Positions 28,042 through 38,264 of a DNA stretch of 64,000 nucleotides are shown one piece after another; within the stretch, counting starts at the first letter, position 1, and every line of letters begins with the position of its first letter. Origin of the DNA: OLB9 sp964399855 (GTDB lineage Bacteria > Bacteroidota > Bacteroidia > Chitinophagales > Saprospiraceae); NCBI GenBank assembly GCA_964399855.1, contig CAYNSF010000013.1, positions 1-64,000 on the forward strand. Reading direction: 5' to 3'. The notes under the pieces were generated by a model. That model saw nothing but the letters and a program-made list of their open reading frames with translations. It was not told the origin of the DNA and did not search any database. Both the position numbers and the translations under genes were made by a program.

Positions 28042-29880
28042 TTATGAATTAAAACGTTTAAACAACTCATCATGTTCTATAATGATATAACATTTTTTAC
28101 CTCTCGGTGTAGTATGTGGCATTTTACAGGCAAAAAGTTGCTCTGCCAAGGCTACCATTTCTTCTTTGGCGAGCTTCTTACCTCTTTTTATACAGGAAGA
28201 CGTAGCCATAGAACGAGACAAACTATCTTCAATGTCAAGCCCTGAATCTTTATTTTCAATAAAAGTGTGGATGATGTCATTGACCAAGGCAGAGATGTCC
28301 GTATTGGCTTCCAAACCTACAGGCGTACCGTGAACGATAAATGTATGATGACCAAAGTCTTCCATTTCAAAACCAAGATTATTGACCGATTCCAGGATTT
28401 CCTTTAACACAATACTTTTGTCCGGCGTTAATTCTAATGTGCGTGGAAAAAGCTCCTTCTGTGTTGCCGCATTGCCTTTTTGCAATAAACTCAAATATCT
28501 CTCGTACAAAATACGTTCGTGTGCAGACTGTTGGTCGATCAGCATCAAACCGGATTTAGACTGTATGACGATATATTGACCATTTAGCTGTAAAATATCT
28601 CTTATACCGTGCTCGAGATTACTCGCTTCGTGGTCTGACAATCCAAAAGCTTCGTTTTCTAAACTACTTACATCGACTTTGTTTTCTGTACTTACTTGTT
28701 GTAAGCCTTTATATACTTCAAACCACTCGTCTGTATGTTTTTTTTTCGGGTTTTGCCCAAATGATTGTCCGCTAAACATTCCACCAGATGATGAAGCCGG
28801 CGTATCACCGCTGTGTTGTGATTTATCCGGATTTCCGGAATGTCTGCCAACAAAATTTGTATCTGTACCGAAATCCAACGACGATCCCACGTGATACTGA
28901 CCTAAACTATGACGCAAGCTCACACGCAGATAATTATATATCAGCCGTTCATCCTCAAACTTGATTTCTGTTTTGGTAGGATGGACATTAATGTCAATAT
29001 GTGCCGGATCTATTTCTAAAAACAAAAAATAGGTTGGATACATATCTTTAGACACCATATCATCATAAGCCGAACGCACAGCATGATTGAGATAATGGCT
29101 CTTTATAAACCGATTATTGACAAATATAAATTGATCACCCGCAGTTTTACGGGCTAATTCTGGTTTACCTGTAAATCCTGTGATCGCTACAACTTCCGTT
29201 TCTTCATTGACTGGAACTAATTTTTCGTTGATATTTTTACCAAAGATACTTACGATTCGTTGCTTGAGATTGCCTTTCGGCAAATGGTAAACCTCATTTC
29301 CATTGTGATCCAATGAAAAAAATATCTCTGGATGCGCTAAGCTTACTCTATGAAATTCGTCCAGAATATGCTTCATCTCAACCGGATCTGATTTTAAAAA
29401 TTTGCGTCGTGCCGGAACATTATAAAATAGGTTTTTAACCGTAATCGTCGTACCCTGCATTGCCTGAACTTTTTCAGATTTAACAATCTGAGATCCTTCA
29501 TTGATGTATCGATGACCCACTTCTTCTTGTTCAGTTTTCGTTATCATTTCTACATGTGCAATAGCCGCAATTGATGCCAAAGCTTCTCCTCTGAAACCAA
29601 TCGTTTTTATGGAAAATAAATCATTGGCAGAAGTTATCTTGGACGTTGCGTGCCTTTCGAATGACATCCGAGCATCTGTTTCGGACATGCCTTTTCCATT
29701 GTCAATGACCTGAATCATCGTTTTTCCGGCATCTTTGATGATGAGTCGAATTTGTGTACTGCCTGCATCTACCGCATTTTCTATCAGCTCTTTGACCACC
29801 GACGCAGGGCGTTGGATCACTTCTCCTGCAGCAATCTGGTTGGCTATACTGTCCGGCAATAATTTTATAATATCAGACAT
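28042..29880 (-). CDS. mutL: DNA mismatch repair protein MutL
   Basis: A 612-residue mismatch-repair ATPase. The N-terminal GHKL domain has ENAVDAGSTQIRL, IDNGKGM and GFRGEALASIAAIA. The transducer domain has DINVHPTKTEIKF. The C-terminal dimerisation domain begins near residue 440. The endonuclease motif, usually DQHAxxERxxYE, reads DQQSAHERILYE, and the CPHGRP-like zinc motif is replaced by TTPRGKK, so nicking activity is doubtful. It heads a compact unit with two rhomboids and an EEP gene, 239 bp after gyrB. Confidence 0.93.
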   Translation of the reverse strand: MSDIIKLLPDSIANQIAAGEVIQRPASVVKELIENAVDAGSTQIRLIIKDAGKTMIQVIDNGKGMSETDARMSFERHATSKITSANDLFSIKTIGFRGEALASIAAIAHVEMITKTEQEEVGHRYINEGSQIVKSEKVQAMQGTTITVKNLFYNVPARRKFLKSDPVEMKHILDEFHRVSLAHPEIFFSLDHNGNEVYHLPKGNLKQRIVSIFGKNINEKLVPVNEETEVVAITGFTGKPELARKTAGDQFIFVNNRFIKSHYLNHAVRSAYDDMVSKDMYPTYFLFLEIDPAHIDINVHPTKTEIKFEDERLIYNYLRVSLRHSLGQYHVGSSLDFGTDTNFVGRHSGNPDKSQHSGDTPASSSGGMFSGQSFGQNPKKKHTDEWFEVYKGLQQVSTENKVDVSSLENEAFGLSDHEASNLEHGIRDILQLNGQYIVIQSKSGLMLIDQQSAHERILYERYLSLLQKGNAATQKELFPRTLELTPDKSIVLKEILESVNNLGFEMEDFGHHTFIVHGTPVGLEANTDISALVNDIIHTFIENKDSGLDIEDSLSRSMATSSCIKRGKKLAKEEMVALAEQLFACKMPHTTPRGKKCYIIIEHDELFKRFNS

Positions 29881-30119
29881 GTTTTATTGACGATTTACGA
29901 TTTTTGATTTTGGTAGTTAGGTTGTTGGCGTATTAGCGTGTTAGGTTTATAATTCCTAACTACCCAACGCGCCAAAGTGCTAATGACCTAAAGATTTACA
30001 CCCTTACACATTTAAACCAATATAGTGTGAAACATGACAAACCAACAACCATTAACCGACAACCAATTACACCAATTAAGGCAAATTACACCTTTAAACT
30101 TTTACACGCTTAAACCAAT
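29881..30119. repeat. gyrB-mutL spacer with inverted repeat and low-complexity motifs
   Basis: GGTAGTTAGG (29912-29921) and CCTAACTACC (29955-29964) form a perfect 10-bp inverted repeat. Further right are several near-copies of TTTAAACCAAT and TTACACCCTTACAC. The same words recur at 57.1-57.4 kb. No coding frame that looks real. Confidence 0.5.
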
Positions 30120-32078
30120 TTACGCATCAATATTAGCGTATCTTGCATTTTCTTCGATAAATTGTCTTCTTGGTGGCACTTCATCTCCCATCAGCATACT
30201 GAATACCCTGTCTGCTTCTACAGCATCATTAATGGATATTTGTTTCAATATACGATGATTAGGATCCATCGTCGTTTCCCACAATTGCTCAGCGTTCATC
30301 TCTCCCAATCCCTTATATCGTTGCGTCTTAATGCTGGTATCCTCCTTTCCATTGGAGTAGGTTTCGATCGCTGTTTGACGTTCTTCATCATTCCAACAAT
30401 AAACAAAATTCTTACCTTTTCTGACTTGATATAATGGTGGAGAAGCGATATATATGAAACCTTGTTCAACCAATGGTTTCATATATCTGAAGAAAAAGGT
30501 CATAATTAGTGTGGCGATATGGCTGCCATCCACGTCGGCATCACACATGATCACAATCTTATGATAGCGAAGTTTATCTATATTCAAGATCTTCTCACCG
30601 TCTTTTTCTTCTATACTAACACCTAAAGCAGTGAACAAATTTTTAATTTCTTCATTTTCATATATTTTGTATTCCATTGCTTTCTCCACGTTAAGGATTT
30701 TACCTTTCAGCGGCAAAATAGCCTGAAAATTCCTGTCTCGTCCCTGCTTGGCTGTTCCTCCTGCTGAATCTCCCTCTACTAAGAATATCTCTGATTCGGC
30801 AGGATCTTTGGATGAACAATCAGATAGTTTTCCAGGCAACCCTGTTCCGGTAAGAACATTTTTACGCTGTACCATTTCTCTTGCTTTCCGTGCCGCATGA
30901 CGAGCTGTCGCAGCAAGGATTACTTTGTCTATGATACGCTTAGCCATGATTGGATTTTCTTCCAGATATGCTTTCAACACATCGCCGACACAACGAGACA
31001 CGATACCGGTTATTTCCGAGTTTCCGAGTTCGCTTTTTGTTTGTCCTTTAAATTGTGGTTCAGGTACTTTTACTGATACTATCGCAGTAAGACCTTCTTT
31101 AAAGTCTTCGCCCGCAATCTCTATTTTTACCTTTGAGAATAGTCCGTTATCATCACCATACTGCTTAAAAAGACGTGTGATTGCCCTTCTAAAACCAGCG
31201 ACGTGTGTTCCACCTTCGCGGGTAGCAATGTTATTAACATAAGAAAAAATATTTTCTTGGTATCCAGTATTATATTGCATCGCTACTTCAACCTCGACAT
31301 TTTCTTCCTTTCCAGTCACATAAATAGGCTCCTCTATCAAAGGTTGACGGGTTTCATCCATGTATTTGACAAACTCTCTCAAGCCGCCTTCTGAATGGAA
31401 ATCAACACGCTTGAATGAGCCTTCTTCATCAGTCTCTCTTTCATCTGTCAACGAAAGATACAATCCTTTATTCAGATAAGCAAGTTCTCGCATTCTTTGA
31501 CTAAGGGTTTGAAAACTAAATATAGTCGTTTCAAAAATCGTTTCATCGGGCTTGAAAGTGATAACCGTTCCTCTTTTGTCAGCATCGCCGATGACTACTA
31601 CTTCGCTTGTTGGGATACCACGGCTGTATTCCTGCTGAAAATGTTTTCCCTCTCTGAATACTTCTGCCTTGACATAATCGGAAAGCGCATTCACACAAGA
31701 GATACCCACACCGTGCAAACCACCCGAAACCTTATAGGTGTTTTTATCGAATTTACCACCTGCGTGCAATACCGTCATCACGACTTCCAAAGCTGATTTC
31801 TGCAATTTCTCGTGCATACCCGTAGGGATACCTCGACCATTATCCGTGACTGTGATAGAATTATCTGCGTGTATGATCGTATCAATATGGCTACAATGTC
31901 CAGCAAGGTGCTCATCTATAGAGTTGTCTATAACCTCCCATACCAAGTGATGAAGTCCTTTGGAATCCGTACCACCGATATACATCGCTGGTCTTTTTCT
32001 TACGGCTTCTAATCCTTCTAATGCCTGAATATTATCGGCACCGTAATCGTTATTCTGTAAATTTTTATTATCTTCCAT
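30120..32078 (-). CDS. gyrB: DNA gyrase subunit B
   Basis: ATPase subunit of gyrase, which introduces negative supercoils with GyrA. The 652-residue protein has the GHKL ATPase (LEAVRKRPAMYIGG, VTDNGRGIPTG, SGGLHGVG), the transducer domain, the TOPRIM signature (VEGDSAGGTAKQGRD, CDADVDGSHI) and the tail QRYKGLGEMNAEQLWETTM. It lacks the insertion of about 170 residues of enterobacterial GyrB. ParE is the alternative, but the motif pattern favours GyrB. A canonical promoter is just upstream. Confidence 0.93.
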   Translation of the reverse strand: MEDNKNLQNNDYGADNIQALEGLEAVRKRPAMYIGGTDSKGLHHLVWEVIDNSIDEHLAGHCSHIDTIIHADNSITVTDNGRGIPTGMHEKLQKSALEVVMTVLHAGGKFDKNTYKVSGGLHGVGISCVNALSDYVKAEVFREGKHFQQEYSRGIPTSEVVVIGDADKRGTVITFKPDETIFETTIFSFQTLSQRMRELAYLNKGLYLSLTDERETDEEGSFKRVDFHSEGGLREFVKYMDETRQPLIEEPIYVTGKEENVEVEVAMQYNTGYQENIFSYVNNIATREGGTHVAGFRRAITRLFKQYGDDNGLFSKVKIEIAGEDFKEGLTAIVSVKVPEPQFKGQTKSELGNSEITGIVSRCVGDVLKAYLEENPIMAKRIIDKVILAATARHAARKAREMVQRKNVLTGTGLPGKLSDCSSKDPAESEIFLVEGDSAGGTAKQGRDRNFQAILPLKGKILNVEKAMEYKIYENEEIKNLFTALGVSIEEKDGEKILNIDKLRYHKIVIMCDADVDGSHIATLIMTFFFRYMKPLVEQGFIYIASPPLYQVRKGKNFVYCWNDEERQTAIETYSNGKEDTSIKTQRYKGLGEMNAEQLWETTMDPNHRILKQISINDAVEADRVFSMLMGDEVPPRRQFIEENARYANIDA

Positions 32079-32121
32079 TTGTGAAATTATACGCTAAAAA
32101 ACGCTTTTTTTATTAGGTTTG

Positions 32122-32152
32122 CAAAGATACGGAATTAAATACTATTCTCAAA
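32122..32152 (-). promoter_or_regulatory. Canonical Bacteroidota promoter of gyrB
   Basis: On the minus strand TTTG (32149-32152), a 19-bp spacer and TATCTTTG (32122-32129): an exact match to TTTG / TAnnTTTG. The start codon is about 43 bp downstream. Confidence 0.8.
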
Positions 32153-32309
32153 GGAAATACCTTTAAACCTAAACGAAACAACTAAATATATACGAAATAC
32201 TAAATTGACCCACATCATTCAATAACAACAATCCATTATAACTATTTTCTAAAATTATATGGACGATATAATAAATTTAATCGAAAAGAGTAGATCTCTT
32301 ACTCTGTCA

Positions 32310-35300
32310 TTAATTTCTATTGCTATCAAGAAGCGTCACAGACCCAGAGTATTCGATTTCCTTACCATCTATAAACAATGCTTTCGCATAATAAACATAC
32401 ACGCCAGGATTCATTTTTCTTCCCGAAAATGTTCCGTCCCATCCGTCTGTTCCTGCGGGATCGGGTACATAATTTTCTTTCAAAAATATGTTGTTGCCCC
32501 AACGGTCATAGATAGCGAAAGCAAGTATCCTTTCTACACCAATACCTGTTACGGCTTGGAAATAATCATTGTAACCGTCATCATTGGGTGTAAATACATT
32601 GGCAAAGTAAACATTTCGTACTTCTCTGACTCGAATCAAAATCTCATCGCTGCCTGTACATCCGTTTATGTCGGTAACAGTTAGATGATAGGTCGTTGTG
32701 ACTGGCGGATTCATTTCTACATCTGTACATGCAGTATTGAGACAAGTTATATAGTCATTTGGTGTCCAAACGGCACTGCTTACTCCTACCGGAGAATCAA
32801 TAAACGGTATGATCTGTGGTGTTGGCAATCCAAGTTGGATATCTTTATCTTCTCCGAGTTCTACTCGTATAGGATCGGGCTGACTGATCATGATGACCGT
32901 ATCAATAGAGCATCCTGCGGAATCTATTAAACTGATAAAATACTGTCCTGCAAATACAGTAACACAACTATCTATTGGATATCTTCTACCATTATTTATT
33001 TGGAAAGTATAAGCATTTCCTGTACCACCTGTCAGATATTCAATGCCTAAACAAGTGCTACTTCCAAAACAAATTGGCTCAACAGGTGTACGCACTTTTC
33101 CATTCAAAGGCACCGGTGCTGTCAATGTATGGCAATAGGTAGCCGAACAACCTTGATTGTCTGTTACGGTAGCGCAATATGTTCCTGGCAAAAGATTAAT
33201 GGCAACGTTCCCATCAGTAGCAACTCCTGACTGCCACGTTATGTCTTTAACTCCAGGATTTCCTCCTCTGGTCGCTAATGCAATACGTCCGTTATCCGTA
33301 TTATTACAATCAAGTAGTACGGATCTGGCATTATCTAAAGATACTTCAAGGAGATCTGGTTCTACTAAAGTAAATGTAATCTCCTGCTCGCAATTGTTAT
33401 TGTCGCTAATCGTTACCGTATAAGTACCTGCACCCAAACCATTGATTTGTTGTGATTGTGAGCCAGTATTCCACATATATCTAAATCCTATGCCTGTTCC
33501 TCCTCTTGCTTCTACTTCAACTAAACCATTTGTATCACCAAAGCAATTCGGACTTATGACATTTGTTCGACTTGGGTCAAGTTCGAGGATTGGGTTGGTG
33601 TCAATCGTAAAGTGTACCGTATCTGATTCACAACCACCAAATTTACCTACAACCCAGCCTGGTCCTGCCGGTAAGTCAACTGCAAATAGCCCAACGGATC
33701 CTGAACTCCATACATACGTAAAATTGGTCGGTCCATTGAGTATAACCGCTTGTCCGTCATTGGCTCCGAAACAACGTACTCTCCTTAAATCCGGCGCACC
33801 AAATTCGATTTTATCAGGCTCTGTCAATACGATTTCATGCTCGCTTTCACAACCTGTATCAGACGTTAATTTAAGAATATATGTACCGGCTTTGGTTGTG
33901 ATGATATTGTCATTGTCCAATACTTGGTTCGTAGCTTTATCTCTCCATTCGAAGGTATAGCCTGATACTGTTCCATTGACTGAAGCAGTGATCGTTCCCT
34001 CTTCATTGTGACATAAGATAGGGTCAATATTCGTGATGATCGTTAATTCCGGTGCATCTTGTATCGTAAATGATCTTGGATTGCTACTACAGCCAAATTC
34101 GTCTTTAACCTCTACAGAATAACTGCCCGGAGGAAGATTATTGATCGTTGTCGTGCCACCTCCTATTGTATTGCCGTTACTGTCTTTCCATTCTACTGTG
34201 AACATAGGTATTGTCCCACCAGAAGCAACTACTTCTACTGTCGCACTACCATCTGTCCTACCTCTACAGCTCACATCATTACTTGAAATAGATATAGCCA
34301 ATGATCCATAGTTATTGATTTCAAAAGACTTTGATGTAGAACAATTGTTTACGTCTGTAACTGTCACAACAAATGTACCTCCCATGTCGATTTCTTCGAT
34401 AAGGTTTACATTACCATGACCCGTACTCCAAGTATAGGTATAAGTGCCCGTACCACCTGTCGGGTTCAATGTTATCGATCCTCTATCGTTACAATCCGGC
34501 TGTATTACGACATCATTTAAGTCTATCGGACCCGGATCTCGGATTTCAAATGTATATGGTTGTACACACCCATGACTGTTTCTGGCTGTAATCATATATA
34601 TGCCCGGTTCGAGATTCATCGCTATGAATGAGCCACCCGAATTTCCTGTATTTCCACTTGGTATATTGGGATCTGGAACGTAAGTAAACCCAAATCCTCT
34701 ATCTGGTCGCAACCGTATAAAACCATCATTCATACCATGGCATGATATATCTCTAAATTCCTCAATAGTAAAACCAAATGGTTCTGATATCGGCATTGTA
34801 ATTGTTTTATCTACCCTACAGGCTAATGAATCCTGCACACTTACTCTTATCGAACCGTCCGGCAACCTCGTAACATCGAATGGACTTATAAACTTACTTG
34901 GAGCATTAATGCCATTTATAATATATTGATAGCTTCCATCACTAAATGGAGTACCTCCCGTTACATTGGATATGGTAATCACACCAGTTCTCACTTCTTG
35001 ACAAGCGGTAGAATCCGCTATGGCAACATCAAATTTTAATGTATCAGCTTTTAAGTCAAAAGTTCGGATGACTTCGCATCCATTAAAATCTGATACCGTT
35101 ACCGTATAAATTCCTGGTAACAATGTAGCATTATTACTTACGTTACTTACATAGTTAGACCACTCATATTGGTATGGTGGTAAACCGCCGCTTGCATTGA
35201 CCTCTATTCGACCATTTCTCCTATAAAAACATGTCGGATCTATGACTGTTTCGGTTACAACTACTGGCTGACCACTGCTGATCGTAAAATTATTATTGAC

Positions 35301-36041
35301 ACTATTACCACTTGCATCTGTGATAGTCAATGTATAAGTGCCCATTGGGAGATTATCTACTTTTGCCCTTTCTCCGTCTGCGCTCAATATCCCTGATACT
35401 CCACTTGGTGTGATCGTATAGGTATATGGTGGTGTACCTCCGGCTGCATAAAATGTTACACTACCACCATTTGCTGTATTGTCTTCATCTGCATCACAAT
35501 GCTTGATAAATGACTGGAGCGTATTCGATACAATGGTGATCGTTCCTATCATAGAGTCAACTTCATCCATACATTCTCTTACGCCTTGGTCGTCTTCTCT
35601 ACATATCTCGATATCAAGCAATAAATTATTGATGTAAATCGGCGAAATATTTCCAGGATTGCCAATGATTTCAAAACAAAGTGTAAACAATAGCGACCCG
35701 TCAGGCAAAGTGGCTGATGGCGATTTATCCCAAACGCATTTTATATAACCATTGTCTTTAGTAGCCAAGTTAAAATTACTATTGTCTATATCCGGATATA
35801 GATCTGAAGTCGAAAAATCAATAGGTGTGATCGGCCTAACGATGGTACCATTGTATGAGATATTGAACTGCATAGAACTGATATCTGTGAAATTTTCCAC
35901 CCTTATATCTAAACACACCACATCTCCCTTCATCCCTGTGGTACTACTTATATTAAATTTTAATAAAGGCTGAGCCATAGCTTGTATGCTCAGGAATAAT
36001 ATAATCAATGTTTTATACAAAGTACTTTTTTGAAATATCAT
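32310..36041 (-). CDS. SprB-repeat surface protein with type B T9SS (gliding-motility) C-terminal domain
   Basis: A 1243-residue exported protein. After the signal peptide (LIILFLSIQAMAQ) comes a cohesin-like domain (about 25-165, FNISSTTGMKGDVVCLDIRV). About eleven repeats of SprB type follow, each opening with a Cys and carrying a GGTPPYTYTWS-like core (about 180-1100). A last domain precedes a gliding-motility-associated type B sorting domain (NVFTPNDDGYNDYF to the end). Such proteins are T9SS cargo and often adhesins. The ordered cysteine pairs suggest disulfide-linked repeats. Its -7 box candidate is at 36093-36100. The ligand is unknown. Confidence 0.9.
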   Translation of the reverse strand: MIFQKSTLYKTLIILFLSIQAMAQPLLKFNISSTTGMKGDVVCLDIRVENFTDISSMQFNISYNGTIVRPITPIDFSTSDLYPDIDNSNFNLATKDNGYIKCVWDKSPSATLPDGSLLFTLCFEIIGNPGNISPIYINNLLLDIEICREDDQGVRECMDEVDSMIGTITIVSNTLQSFIKHCDADEDNTANGGSVTFYAAGGTPPYTYTITPSGVSGILSADGERAKVDNLPMGTYTLTITDASGNSVNNNFTISSGQPVVVTETVIDPTCFYRRNGRIEVNASGGLPPYQYEWSNYVSNVSNNATLLPGIYTVTVSDFNGCEVIRTFDLKADTLKFDVAIADSTACQEVRTGVITISNVTGGTPFSDGSYQYIINGINAPSKFISPFDVTRLPDGSIRVSVQDSLACRVDKTITMPISEPFGFTIEEFRDISCHGMNDGFIRLRPDRGFGFTYVPDPNIPSGNTGNSGGSFIAMNLEPGIYMITARNSHGCVQPYTFEIRDPGPIDLNDVVIQPDCNDRGSITLNPTGGTGTYTYTWSTGHGNVNLIEEIDMGGTFVVTVTDVNNCSTSKSFEINNYGSLAISISSNDVSCRGRTDGSATVEVVASGGTIPMFTVEWKDSNGNTIGGGTTTINNLPPGSYSVEVKDEFGCSSNPRSFTIQDAPELTIITNIDPILCHNEEGTITASVNGTVSGYTFEWRDKATNQVLDNDNIITTKAGTYILKLTSDTGCESEHEIVLTEPDKIEFGAPDLRRVRCFGANDGQAVILNGPTNFTYVWSSGSVGLFAVDLPAGPGWVVGKFGGCESDTVHFTIDTNPILELDPSRTNVISPNCFGDTNGLVEVEARGGTGIGFRYMWNTGSQSQQINGLGAGTYTVTISDNNNCEQEITFTLVEPDLLEVSLDNARSVLLDCNNTDNGRIALATRGGNPGVKDITWQSGVATDGNVAINLLPGTYCATVTDNQGCSATYCHTLTAPVPLNGKVRTPVEPICFGSSTCLGIEYLTGGTGNAYTFQINNGRRYPIDSCVTVFAGQYFISLIDSAGCSIDTVIMISQPDPIRVELGEDKDIQLGLPTPQIIPFIDSPVGVSSAVWTPNDYITCLNTACTDVEMNPPVTTTYHLTVTDINGCTGSDEILIRVREVRNVYFANVFTPNDDGYNDYFQAVTGIGVERILAFAIYDRWGNNIFLKENYVPDPAGTDGWDGTFSGRKMNPGVYVYYAKALFIDGKEIEYSGSVTLLDSNRN

Positions 36042-36421
36042 ATTCTGAAAGTAATTTTACTAATGGATAATCCGTATTCTTAAAAAATTGCGCAAAGGTA
36101 ACTATAAACAAACATAATTATCAGATTTCTTATTGTGTTAACAGTTAAATGATTTGTTAACCAACACAACTATCTATATAGCATTATCTTTGTCTTAAAG
36201 TCAGGGTGGGAAATCGACCTAAATTACGCCGCAAAGTTAGTCAAATATTGCTATTTTTAAGCATCATTCAAAAAAAATAATTATATTTTTTTAAGTAATA
36301 TTTACTAATCATTTTTCTATTGTTACAATGATAATAGTCCCAATTTAGTACTATAAGTGACTATTTTCAATAAAACCATAAAAAAATTACTATTATTTCG
36401 AATAATTTCAAGATTTTTATT
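36042..36421. promoter_or_regulatory. Divergent promoter region of two surface-protein genes
   Basis: AT-rich DNA between the SprB-repeat gene and the PKD-like gene. On the minus strand TACCTTTG (36093-36100) is a likely -7 box for the SprB-repeat gene. On the plus strand TATCTTTG (36185-36192) is another exact TAnnTTTG without a matching -33 box. No ORF, terminator or repeat was seen in the rest. Confidence 0.4.
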
Positions 36422-36429
36422 TACATTTG
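36422..36429 (+). promoter_or_regulatory. -7 box (TACATTTG) of the PKD-like surface protein gene
   Basis: An exact TAnnTTTG match 53 bp before the start codon. A weak TTCG lies 21 bp upstream as a possible -33 box. Confidence 0.45.
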
Positions 36430-36482
36430 CAACTAATTCATAAGGATGGATAATCTTTTTAAAAATTTAAAAATTTAAAATC

Positions 36483-38195
36483 ATGAAAAATTGTTTTAAA
36501 TCGAAGTTTGGAAGCATGCTTTTACTATTATATGTGTTTGGCATGAATTTCTTTCTAACAAATTCAGTTTTAGCCTTTGGCAATAATGTGCACAATACAA
36601 CGACAGTTGCATCTTTAAATTGTGATGTACAAGCCGATTTCAAATACGAAATCTATGAAAACACGGTAGTGCTCTATGCTTGGAGCAACGACAGGCTTAA
36701 CATCGATCAATATCTTTGGGAGTTTAGCGATAGATCGAAAGCTGCCGGAAAGGAAATAAAAAAAGAATTCAGAAACCTTACTGATGTAAAAATTTGCCTT
36801 ACCGTTATACGCCCAACAAGCAATAATGAAGATAGCAGGTCATGCAGCGAACAAGTATGTAAAACTATAAATGTAAGGGATACTGAGGATCCATGCAATA
36901 TCAAAATAGACTTCAGACATGAAGTAAATGGTGGCATAGTAGTATTTAAAGCCTGGTCAGATAATCAATCCAGAACTGATAGGTATGTTTGGGAATTTGA
37001 AGACGGAACAAAAATCGCAGGTCCTGATGCTAAAAAAGAATTTAACAGAAATGGTGAATATAAGGTATGTCTTACTTTGTATAAATCATTAAACAACACA
37101 GATACACGTTCATGTTCAGAAAAAATATGTAAGGTTATCAAAATATCTGATGCAGAAAATCCGTGTGGTATCCGAGCTGACTTTGACTTTAGAGTCAATG
37201 GTGGTATCGTAACTTTCCACGCCAAATCCAATGAGCCCAATAATAATGACAGATATATCTGGGATTTTGACGATAATACACGTACAGATGGTAAAGAAAC
37301 AAAAAAACAATACCAAAAAAATGGATCTTACGAAGTATGCTTGACCGTAGTAAGACCGAATAGAAATATAGGAAGTAATACAAGTATCTCCAGAACATGT
37401 ACATATAAAGTCTGCAAAAAAATCAGAATAACAGATGCTGATAATTATTGTGGTCTTGAAGCCGATTTCAGAATGGACGTTTCCGGTAATGTAGTATATG
37501 CCATAGCAAAATCATCAGCAGGTGACAGAGCAAAATACTCATGGAAAATCAGTGACGGAACAAGTCATTCCGGCAAAGAAATCAAGCATCAGTTGCGTAG
37601 AGACGGCACTTATGAGTTATGTCTTACGGTGACTACAGAAGGTAACTCTAATACTGCCAGACCATGTTCTACTACTATCTGTAAAAGATTTGTAATTGGA
37701 GAACCTGTCTTGACAAATGATTGCGAGATCCGTGTGGATTTTGATTTCCAACAATCAGGTAATACATTTGCATTCTTTGGCAAAAGCAACGCCGATGAAG
37801 CAGAATACCACTGGACGATAGAAGGTGCAACGGAGTCATCTTACATAGGACAAAGTTTCCGCACAGCATTTAGAGTTCCGGGAGTTTATAAAGTTTGCTT
37901 GACCGTATCCAGCAGAGAATTGGGATGCAGAGAGCAAGTTTGTAAAAGAATCGTTGTTGGAAGAAACAGCGAAATTATATCACCAAATCCGGTAACAAAT
38001 CAATTCAGAATAGTAGCAGATCAGGATATTACTTCATATAAAATCATTGACGCAGCACAAGGTGTCGTAAAAGAAGGAAGTATATTTGGTCAGGATGCTA
38101 CGGTTGATCTTAGCGAACTACGTTCAGGTGTGTATTTCGTACATATCAGCTATGATGATGGTACAACGTCTATCCAAAGAGTTGTGAAGCAATAG
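36483..38195 (+). CDS. Five-repeat PKD-like surface protein with type A T9SS domain
   Basis: A 570-residue exported protein. After a signal peptide of about 32 residues come five PKD-like beta repeats of 85-90 residues. Each opens with Cys-x-(I/V/L) then (A/V/I)DF and contains Y.W.(F/I).(D/G), a K..K..F turn, a VCLTV strand and a closing Cys-x-x-Cys/Lys pattern (for example SCSEQVCK). The tail (ISPNPVTNQFRIVADQ to VVKQ) is a type A T9SS sorting domain. Four regular cysteines per repeat suggest internal disulfides. It is followed by a clear terminator. Adhesion or protein binding is inferred from the fold only. Confidence 0.85.
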   Translation: MKNCFKSKFGSMLLLLYVFGMNFFLTNSVLAFGNNVHNTTTVASLNCDVQADFKYEIYENTVVLYAWSNDRLNIDQYLWEFSDRSKAAGKEIKKEFRNLTDVKICLTVIRPTSNNEDSRSCSEQVCKTINVRDTEDPCNIKIDFRHEVNGGIVVFKAWSDNQSRTDRYVWEFEDGTKIAGPDAKKEFNRNGEYKVCLTLYKSLNNTDTRSCSEKICKVIKISDAENPCGIRADFDFRVNGGIVTFHAKSNEPNNNDRYIWDFDDNTRTDGKETKKQYQKNGSYEVCLTVVRPNRNIGSNTSISRTCTYKVCKKIRITDADNYCGLEADFRMDVSGNVVYAIAKSSAGDRAKYSWKISDGTSHSGKEIKHQLRRDGTYELCLTVTTEGNSNTARPCSTTICKRFVIGEPVLTNDCEIRVDFDFQQSGNTFAFFGKSNADEAEYHWTIEGATESSYIGQSFRTAFRVPGVYKVCLTVSSRELGCREQVCKRIVVGRNSEIISPNPVTNQFRIVADQDITSYKIIDAAQGVVKEGSIFGQDATVDLSELRSGVYFVHISYDDGTTSIQRVVKQ

Positions 38196-38264
38196 TTTTT
38201 TAATTGAAAATTGAAAATGATTAATTCATAGTTAATTTTTAAACTTCTTATACAATATATCAGC

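Noticed and set aside
33442..33960. 172-codon plus-strand frame in the SprB-repeat gene
   Set aside because: Produced by the regular codon pattern of the repeats on the other strand; no protein features.
32310..36041. Repeats considered as a tandem DNA repeat array
   Set aside because: The periodicity is at protein level (SprB-type domains); the DNA units have diverged and are explained by the gene.
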